This document shows, piece after piece, positions 48,401-57,508 of a stretch of 64,000 bases of DNA. The position numbers and the translations under genes are program-made. The stretch's first letter is position 1; the number at the start of each line of letters is the position of its first letter. The notes beneath the pieces are model-generated. The model was given only the letters and a program-made list of their open reading frames with translations, did no database searches and had not been told where the DNA came from. The stretch comes from Combretum micranthum (taxonomy: Eukaryota; Streptophyta; Magnoliopsida; Myrtales; Combretaceae), in contig JAMXBD010000172.1 of the NCBI GenBank assembly GCA_024138025.1, positions 310,001 to 374,000 of the forward strand, in the 5' to 3' direction.

Positions 48401-49200
48401 CTTTCGTTATCTATTTCATGTTAATATATAAGACTAGTCAATTTCTAGTCTTGGGCTTGTCCTAAATTAAGTCAAAACAAATGGGGAGCCTTGAAAATTA
48501 ATATAAGACTTTAATTGTTTTCTTATTTATTTGTTTTGCTTTATTCATGAGATTGGAGATATTCAAGTCTCGGGAGGTCTTCATGAAGCCTAAAACTCTC
48601 AAAATTATTTCTTGCTATTCTTATTTTTTATGGGATTTATCCATCTTTAAGTTTCATGAAGCCTTAAAATAAATCTAAGACTTCCATGATTTTCTTTGAT
48701 TTTCCTTTTCTTGTTTTCATGGAACTTGTCCATTTCCAAGTTCTAGGAAGTCTTGATAAGAAGTTAAGACTTTCATATTTTTGTTCTTATTTTTGCTCAT
48801 TTGATTTTCTATTCTTTTATTTTCTACATGAGTTTATAATTTACCTCATAATATAACTACTAAGTTCATGTTCATGCATAGCCATATCATAATATTGTTG
48901 TCTTAATAAAATTTTCCAAATAATAATATGAATTATTTTCCTTTATATAAAAATGGGGCTAAACCCTCAAGAAAAATAATTTTCAACACCTAGAAAGAAT
49001 TTTCATTAAAACTTAGGATAATTGTTCAACTACACTCTTTTCAAAATATTGAAATAAATTTATCATAAATTTCTAATGTTGATAATCCTTGTTATACAAG
49101 TTGTTCTTAAAAACTTATTTATAAGGCGTACGCCAACATTTCAATGAACACTATGAATAAAACATTTTGATGAACACTATGAGTAAAACAATTTTTCTAA

Positions 49201-49464
49201 AATATATAAAAACAAAGTATTTAAAAATTTAAAAAATAAACGATGTAAGACTTCTTTTATTTAGTATTGAGATTGTTCAAAATAAAAAGAAATACCATAT
49301 TATTTAGAAGTGAGATTTTTCTTTTTTATTATTCTTTATATAAAGCAAATAGATGTGGTTTTTAATTATATTTGTTTAGTGTATTAATATTAATAAGAAC
49401 ACATTAAATGAAATAAATAGATAATAATTAATTTCTATTAACAAAATATAGTGTTTCTTCTTTT
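49201..49464. other. AT-rich DNA, no gene seen
   Basis: No domain, repeat or open frame of note. Confidence 0.45.
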
Positions 49465-49557
49465 GTCAACTACAATAGTTGAAGGGGATTTAAACTCATG
49501 ACCTTTTATATGAGAGTTTAAGTGAGATGTCTAGACTATAAAGTCATAAGACATAGG
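49465..49557 (-). mobile_element. Second, more decayed SINE copy
   Basis: On the minus strand it carries a B-box-like GAGTTTAAATCCC and ends CTATTGTAGTTGAC, which corresponds to CTATTGTAGTGGCC in the SINE at 3015-3110. The distances agree between the two copies. No target duplication is visible. It is probably the same family, older. Confidence 0.45.
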
Positions 49558-49737
49558 AAAAAAATGTTTAAACATTTAATACTATTTTTCTTTGAAAATT
49601 TTTAATAGTTTTTATTATAATTTTCTATCTTTATAAATTTATTTATTTATTTTAAATTTTTAATATAAATCTATTAATCTCATTTCTTGAAGGAAAATTT
49701 TAGACGTTAATAATCTTAACTGGCTTAAATTTAAGAT

Positions 49738-49746
49738 TATTTCCGA
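49738..49746. other. Left target site duplication of the MULE
   Basis: TATTTCCGA, matching TATTTCCCA on the other side in 8 of 9 positions. Confidence 0.75.
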
Positions 49747-49895
49747 GGGAAAAGGAAAAAAATATTAATATTTTTAAAAATAATTACAAAAATACCACTG
49801 GATGAAATTAATCCCAGAAATAGGCAACACGGCCTCGTCTCTTGAAGAGATGAGGTCGTAAGTGCCTGACCTCGTCTCTTCAAGAGACGAGGCCT
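49747..49895 (+). repeat. Left terminal inverted repeat of the MULE
   Basis: Collinear with the complement of 53258-53393. Shared words include TTTTTAAAAATAATTAC, GATGAAATTAATCCCAG, AAATAGGCAACA and GTAAGTGCCTGA. The repeat runs into the palindrome array, where the two sides differ because one palindrome arm is missing on the right. Confidence 0.88.
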
Positions 49896-50040
49896 TAATA
49901 TATAGTGACCTCGTCTTTTGAAGAGACGAGGCTGCAGCGCACATGACCTCGTCTCTTAAAGAGACAAGCCGCACATGACCTCGTCTCTTAAAGAGACGAG
50001 GCCATTAGTGACTGACCTCGTCTGTTGAAGAGATGAGGTC
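49831..50040. repeat. Array of six palindromic units (left MULE end)
   Basis: Six units of about 26-27 bp start at 49831, 49868, 49907, 49945, 49977 and 50014, a period of 32-39 bp. Each has an arm near CCTCGTCTCTT, one variable centre base (G, C, G, A, A, G), and the complementary arm AAGAGACGAGG. Between them are unrelated spacers of 6-12 bp. Several arm changes (for example GAGATGAGG opposite CCTCGTCTC) keep G-U pairing in RNA. Single-stranded DNA or RNA from here could form a row of small hairpins. The function is unknown; transposase binding, structural DNA or small-RNA production are all possible. Confidence 0.93.
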
Positions 50041-50943
50041 ATCGACTTCAAATTCCCGCGCGCATCTCTTCTTCCCCATTTCCCCCCTTTCATTCCCGCA
50101 GCCAAACCCTAAATCCCAAATTCTCAAATCGCAATTCGCGAATTCCCTTCGAATTTTGGCGCACCAAATCCACGAATCGAGTGTAATCGCTCATCCCCGA
50201 GTTATCCAAAGTTGATTGTGTAGCGTTTGGTTGTGTAGGAGGGTCAAAAAGAGGAGATTTGAAGCGAGACCACCGACGGCGAACGGCGAACATTGAGGTT
50301 GGATTTTCGCGTGTTTTCGTATTTTTTTTGAATCATTCATGCTGCATTGTTGAATTAAGATTGTATGTGTTGTTAGAATAATTTTATAGCATGATTCGTA
50401 CGCCGACTGTATGTTGCTACTTTACTATTATGGTGCATAATAAAGGAGAAATGAAGTAGACATAATGGAATTTTCAATTACAATCTTAGTTTAATATCAT
50501 AATTAATAAACCGAAGTATACATAAGAATAGATATTCTATATAATAAGATTTAAATGAAATAAATACTAAAATGCGTCATTCATACTTAGATATATGAAA
50601 ATGTGATGATGCTGACATGTTATTTAATAAGTCATCAACTTGTATCAATGCTTGTCATATGTTGTATAGAGATGTGTATGTATAATATTTGATTTGGAAA
50701 AAATTAAGTCATAAGTAGTTATTGTTGGGTAATTATTTTAGAAAATTGAGTGTGCGGAAAAAAGTTGAAAATAATTTCAATTGTCGTTAACGGGGTGTAC
50801 TTAGGACCTTAGCATTGGTATGGCGATTTAATATGGCATGGAAAAATGCGATGGAAAAAGCAAATATTTGTAAGAAGCAAAAGAGATTATAAAATTAAAT
50901 TTCGACTTTGAAAGTGGAGGTGCAGGTCTAGGAGTTATGTTAA
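50041..50943 (+). other. MULE leader region, possible 5'UTR and intron
   Basis: 50041-50295 is GC-richer (CCCGCGCGC, CCCGCAGCC, CGACGGCGAACGGCG) with CT-rich words and looks like a transcribed leader. A plausible donor occurs near 50296 (GAG|GTTGGATTTT) and an acceptor near 50924 (GGTGCAG|GTCTAGG), which would splice the leader to the MuDR domain. The splicing is inferred. Confidence 0.4.
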
Positions 50944-51549
50944 ATGTTACGAGGAATGCAATTGATGAGTGTGATTTTTTTAATTGATACGTGGAAGCTA
51001 ATTTTGATGAGACGGCAGGATTGTGAGGAAATGGATAAAGCGAAGTTCATACTGTACGCTCATGGGAATATTATGCAAGGCGATGATGGTTTTGGTTATG
51101 ATAAGAGGCCTGTTGCTATGGTCAGTGTTAGCAGGAATTCAACATATGAGCAAATAGTGGAGATTATTTGCAATAGACTGAAAGTAAATAGGTATACACA
51201 TTAGGTGGAGCTATATCATAGGGTAGCAATTGGAGATAGGACGCTACGTTATGATATTATTCCAGTGACCGATGATGATGCGGCACAAGAGATGTTGCTA
51301 TACACAGAAGGCTCAGTGGCTGTTTATGTGCAGATTATTGAAATTGAATTATCACAGGCACATGCAGGGGAAATGGGCAATGATAGAAATATTGGAAGCC
51401 AAGGGTTTGTAGACTCCAACTCTACTCCAGTTCAGACAATGGGCAGTGCACAAGTAGAATTAGGTCACTTTGAATTTTCTGTACCTACACCAATAGGTGG
51501 TGATGATATGGATGCTGGGCAAGACTCATCGGCAAGTGAATCCTATTGA
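50944..51549 (+). pseudogene. MuDR-type transposase, N-terminal domain only
   Basis: Two adjacent stretches in one frame, separated by a single TAG (51202-51204). Together they resemble the domain at the N-terminus of plant MULE transposases (MuDR family). Key words are ILYAHGNIMQGDDGFGY, VAMVSVSRNSTYEQIVEII, VELYHRVAIGDRTLRYDII, PVTDDDAAQEMLLY and GSVAVYVQIIEIE. It then ends in an acidic, Ser/Gly-rich tail (DDMDAGQDSSASESY) and a stop. The MULE catalytic domain and the SWIM zinc finger, which normally follow, are absent. About 200 residues against 600-900 for a full transposase. Start codon uncertain: similarity begins near MDKAKFILYAHG. Confidence 0.8.
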
Positions 51550-51590
51550 TTGAGTACCGCGCCTCCTTTGATCGACAGATGGCGCATCAG

Positions 51591-51666
51591 GTATGCCATA
51601 GATCACTTTTGATTTCCATTGTCATCTACTCTTAAATTGCTATTGTACGATCATTTTCTAATGCAG
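51591..51666 (+). other. Probable intron in the PMD remnant
   Basis: CATCAG|GTATGCC donor and TCTAATGCAG acceptor, AT-rich inside. It separates the remains of an upstream exon from the PMD words. Confidence 0.5.
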
Positions 51667-52098
51667 TAGATCACTTTTGCTACTTCATTAGGTGGAGACC
51701 CATACAGCTCCATCCTGCCCGCTCTGCCACCGTACTGTCTGGTAGGCAATGATGTATGGCGTGCCCGGGCCATTGGTATGCTTCTACCTTGTCGAGCACT
51801 ACTATCCGGACAGAGTGCTCAGACAGTTTAGTGGCTTCCAGGAGATACCAGCCCCCTCCCCCCCACCCCCCTCCCCTCCCGCTGATATGAGACCCCTCCA
51901 TAAGATTGACATGAGGGGACGTTCCGAGTGGAACTGGCAGTCCAAGCACGCCAGGTGGATTGCTGAGTGGGATGCTCGGCGTGATTGCATTGTACAGATG
52001 CCAGATTTGCCGGCTGGACATCTGACGATTACTTCCAGTGGTATCATGCGATCACCTGACGCTGGATCGGTCGCATGGGAGCTATCATGCGATACATG

Positions 52099-52185
52099 GT
52101 AAGATCACTGTCTCTGTAAGCTTTATATCTACTTGTACTGACTTATAAGCTATTCACTGATATAAATATTTGCTATTACTCGCAG
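52099..52185 (+). other. Probable intron in the PMD remnant
   Basis: ACATG|GTAAGATC donor and TTACTCGCAG|GCTGATTTC acceptor. It lies behind the word MRYM of the PMD frame and before ADFISSIPDMPP, which fits an exon junction. Confidence 0.55.
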
Positions 52186-52826
52186 GCTGATTTCATTTCT
52201 AGCATCCCAGACATGCCCCCAGAGCTTACTGCATCCACTGCACGAGATGTTTGTCGTGTAGTGGATGAGTTTATGGGGTTGAATTTCAATGATCCAGTAC
52301 CACCAGCTCCACTAGCAGCAGTAGCACAGGGTGACCTACAACCTCATACCCTACAGAGACGAACATCCTCCTAGAGAGAGGCGTAGGCGGGGACGGGATT
52401 GGGGGCGAGCTCGGGCTCCAGGTATACAGATAAGAGATGAGCCTGAGCCCGACCTACCTCCATTCGATGAGTCTGGTCCTTCCTTGGTCATTCATGACGG
52501 GCTAGCCCGTCATCCACTTCTACGATATGGTGGACACCCCCATACCAGACCCGTCATCTAGTGACTTCCACACTCCCCTGGCTCCACAGAAGAGGCGACC
52601 ATCGCCATCTCATGATATGGGGGAAGGCCTTACACAGGTCGAGCCAGACCCTGTCCCATTCCATCAGTATAGTGCTGCTATAGGAGAGGAGCCCGCTCCA
52701 GTTACAGAGACTGGCCTATATTCACCGCATCCTCATCATCACGTACCCCATTCCCGAGGACATACGTGAGGCGGGGTAGAGGCCGAGGACGAGGGAGCAG
52801 GGACACACAACAGCAGCAGGAGTAGT

Positions 52827-53219
52827 GGACGATAGATAGATTTTCTTCTTTTTATTTTATTTTTTTTGTATGTAGCTTCTTATTTCCTTGTATTATTCTT
52901 GTATGTATAGATCGTACTCATTTTCTCCTATACTTTTTATTAGAACAATCACTCTACATTTCATTCTATTTCATTTCCTATTATGTATTATGACTCTACG
53001 AATACTCATATTTTCATTGCACTGTGTATGATTGGGATCGGGAATGTGAGTTTCGATTGGGCTTGGAAACACTGTAGTTTGTTAGTTTTTTTGCCATGGT
53101 GGAGGATGGTTAATGGCTTCTATGGCTGTTTATATTTGTATTTGACAGGTTTTTACAAGTTTTTGATGTAAATTTTTGCTTTTTCAAGAAATATAATAGG
53201 ATTAGGCTGATTTTAGCCT
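52827..53219 (+). other. MULE 3' region behind the PMD remnant
   Basis: T-rich DNA that looks like a 3'UTR (TTTTATTTTATTTTTTTTG, TTCCTTGTATTATTC), followed by a short unsupported 62-codon frame (52983-53171) and the right palindrome array. Confidence 0.4.
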
Positions 53220-53308
53220 GGCCTCGTCTCTTGAAGAGACGAGCCACTCCTTGGCCTGACCTCGTCTCTTCAGGCACTTACGATCTCGTCTCTTTAAGAG
53301 ACGAGGCC
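53220..53308. repeat. Palindrome array at the right MULE end
   Basis: Two full units (53220-53245, centre G; 53282-53308, centre T) and one half unit at 53258-53272 that has the arm ACCTCGTCTCTTCA but lacks its partner. It is the same motif as the left array, with fewer units. Confidence 0.92.
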
Positions 53309-53393
53309 ATGTTGCCTATTTCTGGGATTAATTTCATCCCAATGATATTTTCGTAATTATTTTTAAAAATGTTAATATTTTTTTCTTTTTCCC
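53258..53393 (-). repeat. Right terminal inverted repeat of the MULE
   Basis: Partner of the left TIR. Shorter by about 13 bp because, next to the shared word TCAGGCACTTAC, one arm of the second palindrome unit is missing. Confidence 0.88.
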
Positions 53394-53402
53394 TATTTCC
53401 CA
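53394..53402. other. Right target site duplication of the MULE
   Basis: TATTTCCCA, the partner of the left duplication. It lies directly before the upstream extension of the F-box frame. Confidence 0.75.
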
Positions 53403-53568
53403 TCTATTGGGTATTTTTTTTATAAAAAAGTTATTATTTATTTCCTTCTCCTCCAAGGCCCCAAGTACTTTCTTCTGTGGCCCTCTTCTTTCTCTGCCAA
53501 AATCTGCACACACACTTTGTTCTAAAACCCTTTCTCTGTCTTCCTACCCATTGCGTGCCGAAGACTCG
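53403..53568 (+). promoter_or_regulatory. Short native upstream segment of the F-box gene
   Basis: The 166 bp between the MULE target duplication and the start codon. It is rich in CT words (CCTTCTCCTCC, TTTCTCTGTC) typical of plant 5'UTRs. TTTTTTTTATAAAAAAG lies near 53415-53432 and could be a TATA-like element (TATAAAAAA). The gene's original upstream DNA lies before 49738, on the far side of the MULE. Confidence 0.45.
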
Positions 53569-54672
53569 ATGATCGGCAGTAGGATGGAGTCTCTCCAACC
53601 CGAACTGATCATGGAGATCTTCTCTAGGCTCCCAACCCGAGATTTGTTAAGACTAAGCTCCGTCTGCAGAAGATGGAGAAATATAATCCTCAACGAACCA
53701 CTATTCGGTCGACTCCATCACACTCGTTCCCTGTCCAACCCTAATGAAAACAGGGTACTCTTGCTGAAAGGAAAAACAAAGTTGTACTTGGTGGACTTAA
53801 CCGATAAAAAAGTTCCACGGCAGGTAGCAATTGACTTGCCATGCATTCCCAATTTCTCGGGTTATGAGCTAATAGGTTCTTGCAATGGCTTAATATGTTT
53901 TGGCAGTAGAGATTGCTTCTCAATTTCTCTCGGGAACCCAGCCACTCGGCGCCATGTGTTATTCCGGGTGCCCGAAAAAACCCGTGGGTACGATTTCCAA
54001 TCGTGGGGTTTCGGGTTCGACGAGGTCACTAAATTGTTCAAAGTGGTCGTGGTTTTTCGGACTACTTTGAGAGTCGATGCTTGTGTGGAGGTCTGGGTAT
54101 GTGATTTCGGTAGTGCCAACAGCATAAATTGGAGGACTATTGGGGTGACAACTTCAACTTTTCCTAGGGTTACGAGTTCCTCTTGCTTTTTCAATGGAAG
54201 ACTTCATTGGACTTGTTGGCAAGAAGATTCGCTTGGTATAATTTCATTTGACTTAACAGATGAGGAGTTTAGACCGATACCTACACCTGATCATGGGCTG
54301 CTTCTAATTGGAAATCATGACTATCCTTTTCATCAACGGATCCAAACGGGAAATCATGTTATTGTGTTAGGAGGGTGTCTTTGCATTCACTTTGGCTATC
54401 CACAAATTTGGGTCATGAAGGAATATGGTATTGATTCATCTTGGGTGATGGAGTCCGTCACTTACTCTTCCATTTTTGGGAGATATAGGAAATTAAACGT
54501 ATTGGGTTCTGGAAAGGATGGTGAGCTAGTCATGTTGGGGACTGATGTCACAACTGGTGAAAAAACCATTTTGCTTTCTTCTAACTCGACAGGTAGTGAA
54601 TTTAAGCGTGTTCAACTTGGACCATATGTAAATGGATGGATCATTCATACTGCTACTCTCAATTGGATATGA
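53569..54672 (+). CDS. F-box protein with F-box-associated (FBA) domain
   Basis: An intact, intronless 367-residue protein. The F-box lies at about residues 7-50 (ESLQPELIMEIFSRLP, RDLLRLSSVCRRWRNII), the part that binds SKP1 in an SCF ubiquitin ligase. The FBA-type substrate region follows: IGSCNGLICFGS, NPATRRHVLF, WGFGFDEVTKLFKVVVV, VEVWVCDFG, NGRLHW, ISFDLTDEEFRPIP, VLGGCLCIHF, IWVMKEYGIDSSWVMESV and DGELVML. This is the family often labelled F-box/kelch-repeat At3g06240-like, though no kelch repeats are seen. The frame is open back to 53407, but that extension starts 4 bp after the MULE duplication and is CT-rich like a 5'UTR, so I take Met at 53569 (or 53584). Substrate unknown. Confidence 0.93.
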   Translation: MIGSRMESLQPELIMEIFSRLPTRDLLRLSSVCRRWRNIILNEPLFGRLHHTRSLSNPNENRVLLLKGKTKLYLVDLTDKKVPRQVAIDLPCIPNFSGYELIGSCNGLICFGSRDCFSISLGNPATRRHVLFRVPEKTRGYDFQSWGFGFDEVTKLFKVVVVFRTTLRVDACVEVWVCDFGSANSINWRTIGVTTSTFPRVTSSSCFFNGRLHWTCWQEDSLGIISFDLTDEEFRPIPTPDHGLLLIGNHDYPFHQRIQTGNHVIVLGGCLCIHFGYPQIWVMKEYGIDSSWVMESVTYSSIFGRYRKLNVLGSGKDGELVMLGTDVTTGEKTILLSSNSTGSEFKRVQLGPYVNGWIIHTATLNWI

Positions 54673-57508
54673 ACACAAACCTTGCTTTGTGTGGTTGGGA
54701 CTAATGTTATCAAATACATAGAGATTTTGTCTTTTGTTCTGCTCCATATATCTACTTTACTACTCCGTAGAAACTAAAGAAGTAGGAAACTCTTCTAAAG
54801 TTTTGTTGTTTATCCACCTCATGTAAAAGCAAACATCTGGATACTTCATATGTATATCCCGCCCATACAGTGCTGTTGGGTGTATGTGTAAATTGCCATA
54901 AACTTATTACTACAGGGTGTGTGTTTCGCGTGGTTTGTTAATGTTATTGTTCCCTCTAATTTTGTATTCCCACCAATGCTAAAAGTTTCCTGTGCAATCC
55001 TGATGTTGCTTGTAAGGTTCCACTACTATTTGGTTGCTGTAGACATGCTGCATTGTCATTTCTTTCTAGCTGTCAAAAAAGTGTTTTTATTGTAGAAGGT
55101 ATTCTTTATATTTGTAATTTCATTGAATTTGCTACTTGATGCATACCTTGCTTCTAGCAGAAATTAATGATTTCAAGTGTTATGAGCACAAACAAGCATA
55201 TAGAGTATGTTGTCTCAAAGAAGGAAACCTGCCTTAAGTTTGTTGAGGACGATCTAGATTTCCAGTGTCGAAATTGCATTCTTCCCCCTTTCAAAGTGAA
55301 AAATGGTAAAACGTATGCAAGATTGTTCTTTATTATAATAAACTTGAAAGATTTTGGGATGGATTATTGTATCTTACTGGCTTTTCTATGTGGTCTTGTG
55401 GTGCATCCAACTCTTGTACTTAAGTTTGAGTAGCAAGTTCCCAATAAGATCTTAAATTTAAGAACATTGGCCATCCTTTTTGTGCTAACTATACTTATTC
55501 AGTTCAAACTTTTGGTTTTTAGAACCCTGAGAGGGTCTGATTGGGGAACGAATGTAGCCTAATGTTTCAGGGAGGTCTGTTTCCATTGTTGCATTGCCGT
55601 CTTCTCTGCAATTATAGGACCCCTTACCTATCTTAATGCTGCATAGTTTATTTAGTATTAGTACTGAGATGTTTCCAAGCATCAACTTGAATGTATACAT
55701 TACTTTTGTTTATTTTGGACATATGTATTAATTACTTTTCTACTGGATTTGCATTCTTTTCTAAAGTGGTGGAAGCTTTTGCAAAGCTCTTCCTTGTAAT
55801 TTAGAGTGCTAGACATCTTCCTTATATTTAAGCATGTACTATGTTCCTGCTTATATGAAACCAGTCACACGTTTCATGCTGATGTGTTTTATTCCTCTGT
55901 TCGTAAAATTATCATAGGATGAGCTTCATGGCATTTTAAGTCTAAATTCGTATTGACGTTAGTATAATATCATCACGCTATCCCGATAACAGATGTTAAT
56001 GAAATCGCTCTTTCTTTTATTGTGAAAAATGCTATAGAGTCACAAGAGCTTCTGAACTCCATCCTGAATGCTGATATTTACATTTTGTTCGCAGTTTTGC
56101 TGGCTCAGGCGTTTTACTCTTGTTTTTTAGGTCATGGCAGTTTTTAATCATGTAATAATTGTGCCTTCATATCATATATTGTATATTCGAGTTGTATCAA
56201 CAATTGCCACTTTTGATGTTTTGTGCTCTTTATTTGAAAAAGAAGACTAAATTCTAGCCTATGAATGTGTAAAATCAAAAAACCAAAAAACTTACTAGAA
56301 GCCCATGATTTCCCTAATTCAACTCTCTTAAATTGGAAAAATATTGAGACAGGCATGAAATAAAACGAGATAGCATAATCTTTTAAAGTGGCTAATAATC
56401 TCTTTAGACCCAACAATCAACATTTCTCAGTTCTCATGACACCATAACACATCGTGATAGATTCCGTGATTGTCTAAACAAAGGGAAGAGTAATCGATAG
56501 GTAAATTATATTTCAAGAACTATTCTAGTTTGCCTTTTGTAAAGTTCTATACATGTCTTTTGTTTATTTAGTGGCTCAAAGAATCCGACCTTACCTTTAA
56601 ATGAACAAGATAAATTCTATGACTAACTAGAGAGTGAATAAAGTAGGAGGCAAAATGCTGTTCATGAAAGTGCATTTTCTACGTTTAGATTCGTTTATGA
56701 CTGGCTACAAGAGTTTTTGTTCGTTTTATTATGATAGTTTTGATATCTTATTTTTATAATGGATTATTTGTCATAAAATAGATACAAATAAAAAGCTATA
56801 TATGATAATAATATTTTTATTTTCCACTCAAGCTTACTGCATATCTTTCTTTGATATATCCAATATGTTAGTCAATGAGATCATATAAAAACATATTATT
56901 AAATATAGACTTTTCATTAACAAATATTTCTTAAAAATGATGACTTTTAGTCAAAAAGCACCCTCATGGTAAAACAGAATGACACCAAAATAATTATTAG
57001 TTTATTACCTATTCCTAACTATATTGAATCTAGTGGACTTTGTGGGTAATATTTACTTTCAAATACTTTCTGTTATGACCACTAAAACAATAAGAAAAAT
57101 ATATGTTTATAATTTTATCAATACGTCAGAAAAATATTTATATAAATATCAATTATATAAAAATAATTATTAAAAAGCCAATGTAAAATTATGTGTTTAT
57201 ATATAAATCGCGTGTGCTAACTACAATATTAGCTTAAATATTTATTGATCTAAATGCCAGCTGTCACATGTGATTTCTGTATGTAGACAAAGATCAAATG
57301 TAACAGGCATCACATAGAGACTTAGTCAAGTTTCATAATCACATTTATTGAATGTGATTTTGATAGGAATCATGGCTCAATTCGATCGGCAACTCGATCT
57401 AAGACAAGAGGATTAAAGAACTTAACTCCATGGATCATTGTTAATGAGTCGAACAAGGATGAGTTGGAATATTTTAGGGGATATATGATGCACATTAGTG
57501 ATGGGTAT
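54673..57508. other. 3' flank of the F-box gene and intergenic DNA
   Basis: 54673-56150 is less AT-rich than typical intergenic DNA here and has 3'UTR- or intron-like wording, so part may belong to the F-box transcript. An 88-codon frame at 55167-55433 has no recognisable domain. 56400-57500 is AT-rich with no feature. 57360-57500 may be a fragment of an unknown coding sequence, but no domain could be assigned. Confidence 0.4.

Larger units (their letters stand above)
41289..49200 (+). mobile_element. G3 LTR, copy A2 (3'-truncated, split by a 5.5 kb insertion)
   Basis: It opens TGTAAACCCTTGAATTTT and follows A1 closely to 42726. It is then interrupted by the element at 42727-48209 and resumes at 48215 with GCTAGGGAATGAAATCATAG, matching A1 at about 31657. 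Similarity to A1 is lost after about 49190 (GTAAAACAATTTTT), so roughly the last half of the LTR is missing. It lacks both the copia solo LTR and the MITE found in A1. A TATA box lies at 42442-42449. Confidence 0.75.
51591..52826 (+). pseudogene. Plant mobile domain (PMD/MAIN-like) C-terminal remnant
   Basis: The coding words LPPYCLVGNDVWRARA, then in another frame PLVCFYLVEHYYPDRVLRQF, LHKIDMRGRSEWNWQSKHAR and IAEWDARRDCIVQM, then in a third frame DDYFQWYHAIT, match the C-terminal half of plant mobile domain proteins (MAIN/MAIL-like). Probable introns lie at 51591-51666 (GTATGC...GCAG) and 52099-52185 (GTAAGA...GCAG). The last exon ends in a basic RGRGRGRG tail (about 52765-52826). At least two frameshifts and an in-frame stop disrupt it. 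PMD genes are known riders of MULEs and gypsy elements; cellular members act in genome maintenance and silencing. This copy lacks the N-terminal half. Confidence 0.78.
49747..53393 (+). mobile_element. Mutator-like element (MULE) carrying a PMD gene remnant
   Basis: Both ends carry a long inverted repeat. The left end opens GGGAAAAGGAAAAAAATATT and the complement of the right end opens GGGAAAAAGAAAAAAATATT. The flanks are TATTTCCGA (49738-49746) and TATTTCCCA (53394-53402), an 8/9 match, fitting the 9-bp Mutator target duplication. Inside are a MuDR N-terminal domain (50944-51549) and a plant mobile domain segment (51591-52826), both broken. The transposase catalytic and zinc-finger parts are missing, so it is non-autonomous. 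The interior is clearly less AT-rich than its surroundings. It ends only 175 bp before the likely F-box start codon. Confidence 0.85.

Noticed and set aside
49774..49974. Minus-strand frame encoding repeated SxRDEV/ETRS-like peptides
   Set aside because: It is merely the translation of the palindrome array; the repeats keep phase only in part and end in unrelated TIR sequence.
49831..50040. The regularly spaced repeats superficially resemble a CRISPR array
   Set aside because: The units are palindromes with diverged arms, the spacers are only 6-12 bp and irregular, the same motif lies inverted at the other end of a transposon, and the genome is a plant. No cas gene is present.
51680..52047. 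Minus-strand frames of 113 and 81 codons in the MULE
   Set aside because: They are opposite to the PMD words (VEHYYPDRVLRQF and others) and reflect the GC-richer composition there.
53407..53568. N-terminal extension of the F-box frame (54 extra residues from an ATG at 53407)
   Set aside because: The extension begins 4 bp after the MULE target duplication, has CT-rich 5'UTR-like composition and adds nothing to the F-box family, whose proteins start shortly before the F-box. It could not predate the insertion in a meaningful way.
53862..54194. 110-codon open frame on the minus strand inside the F-box gene
   Set aside because: It is the antisense shadow of a well-supported coding sequence and shows no domain.
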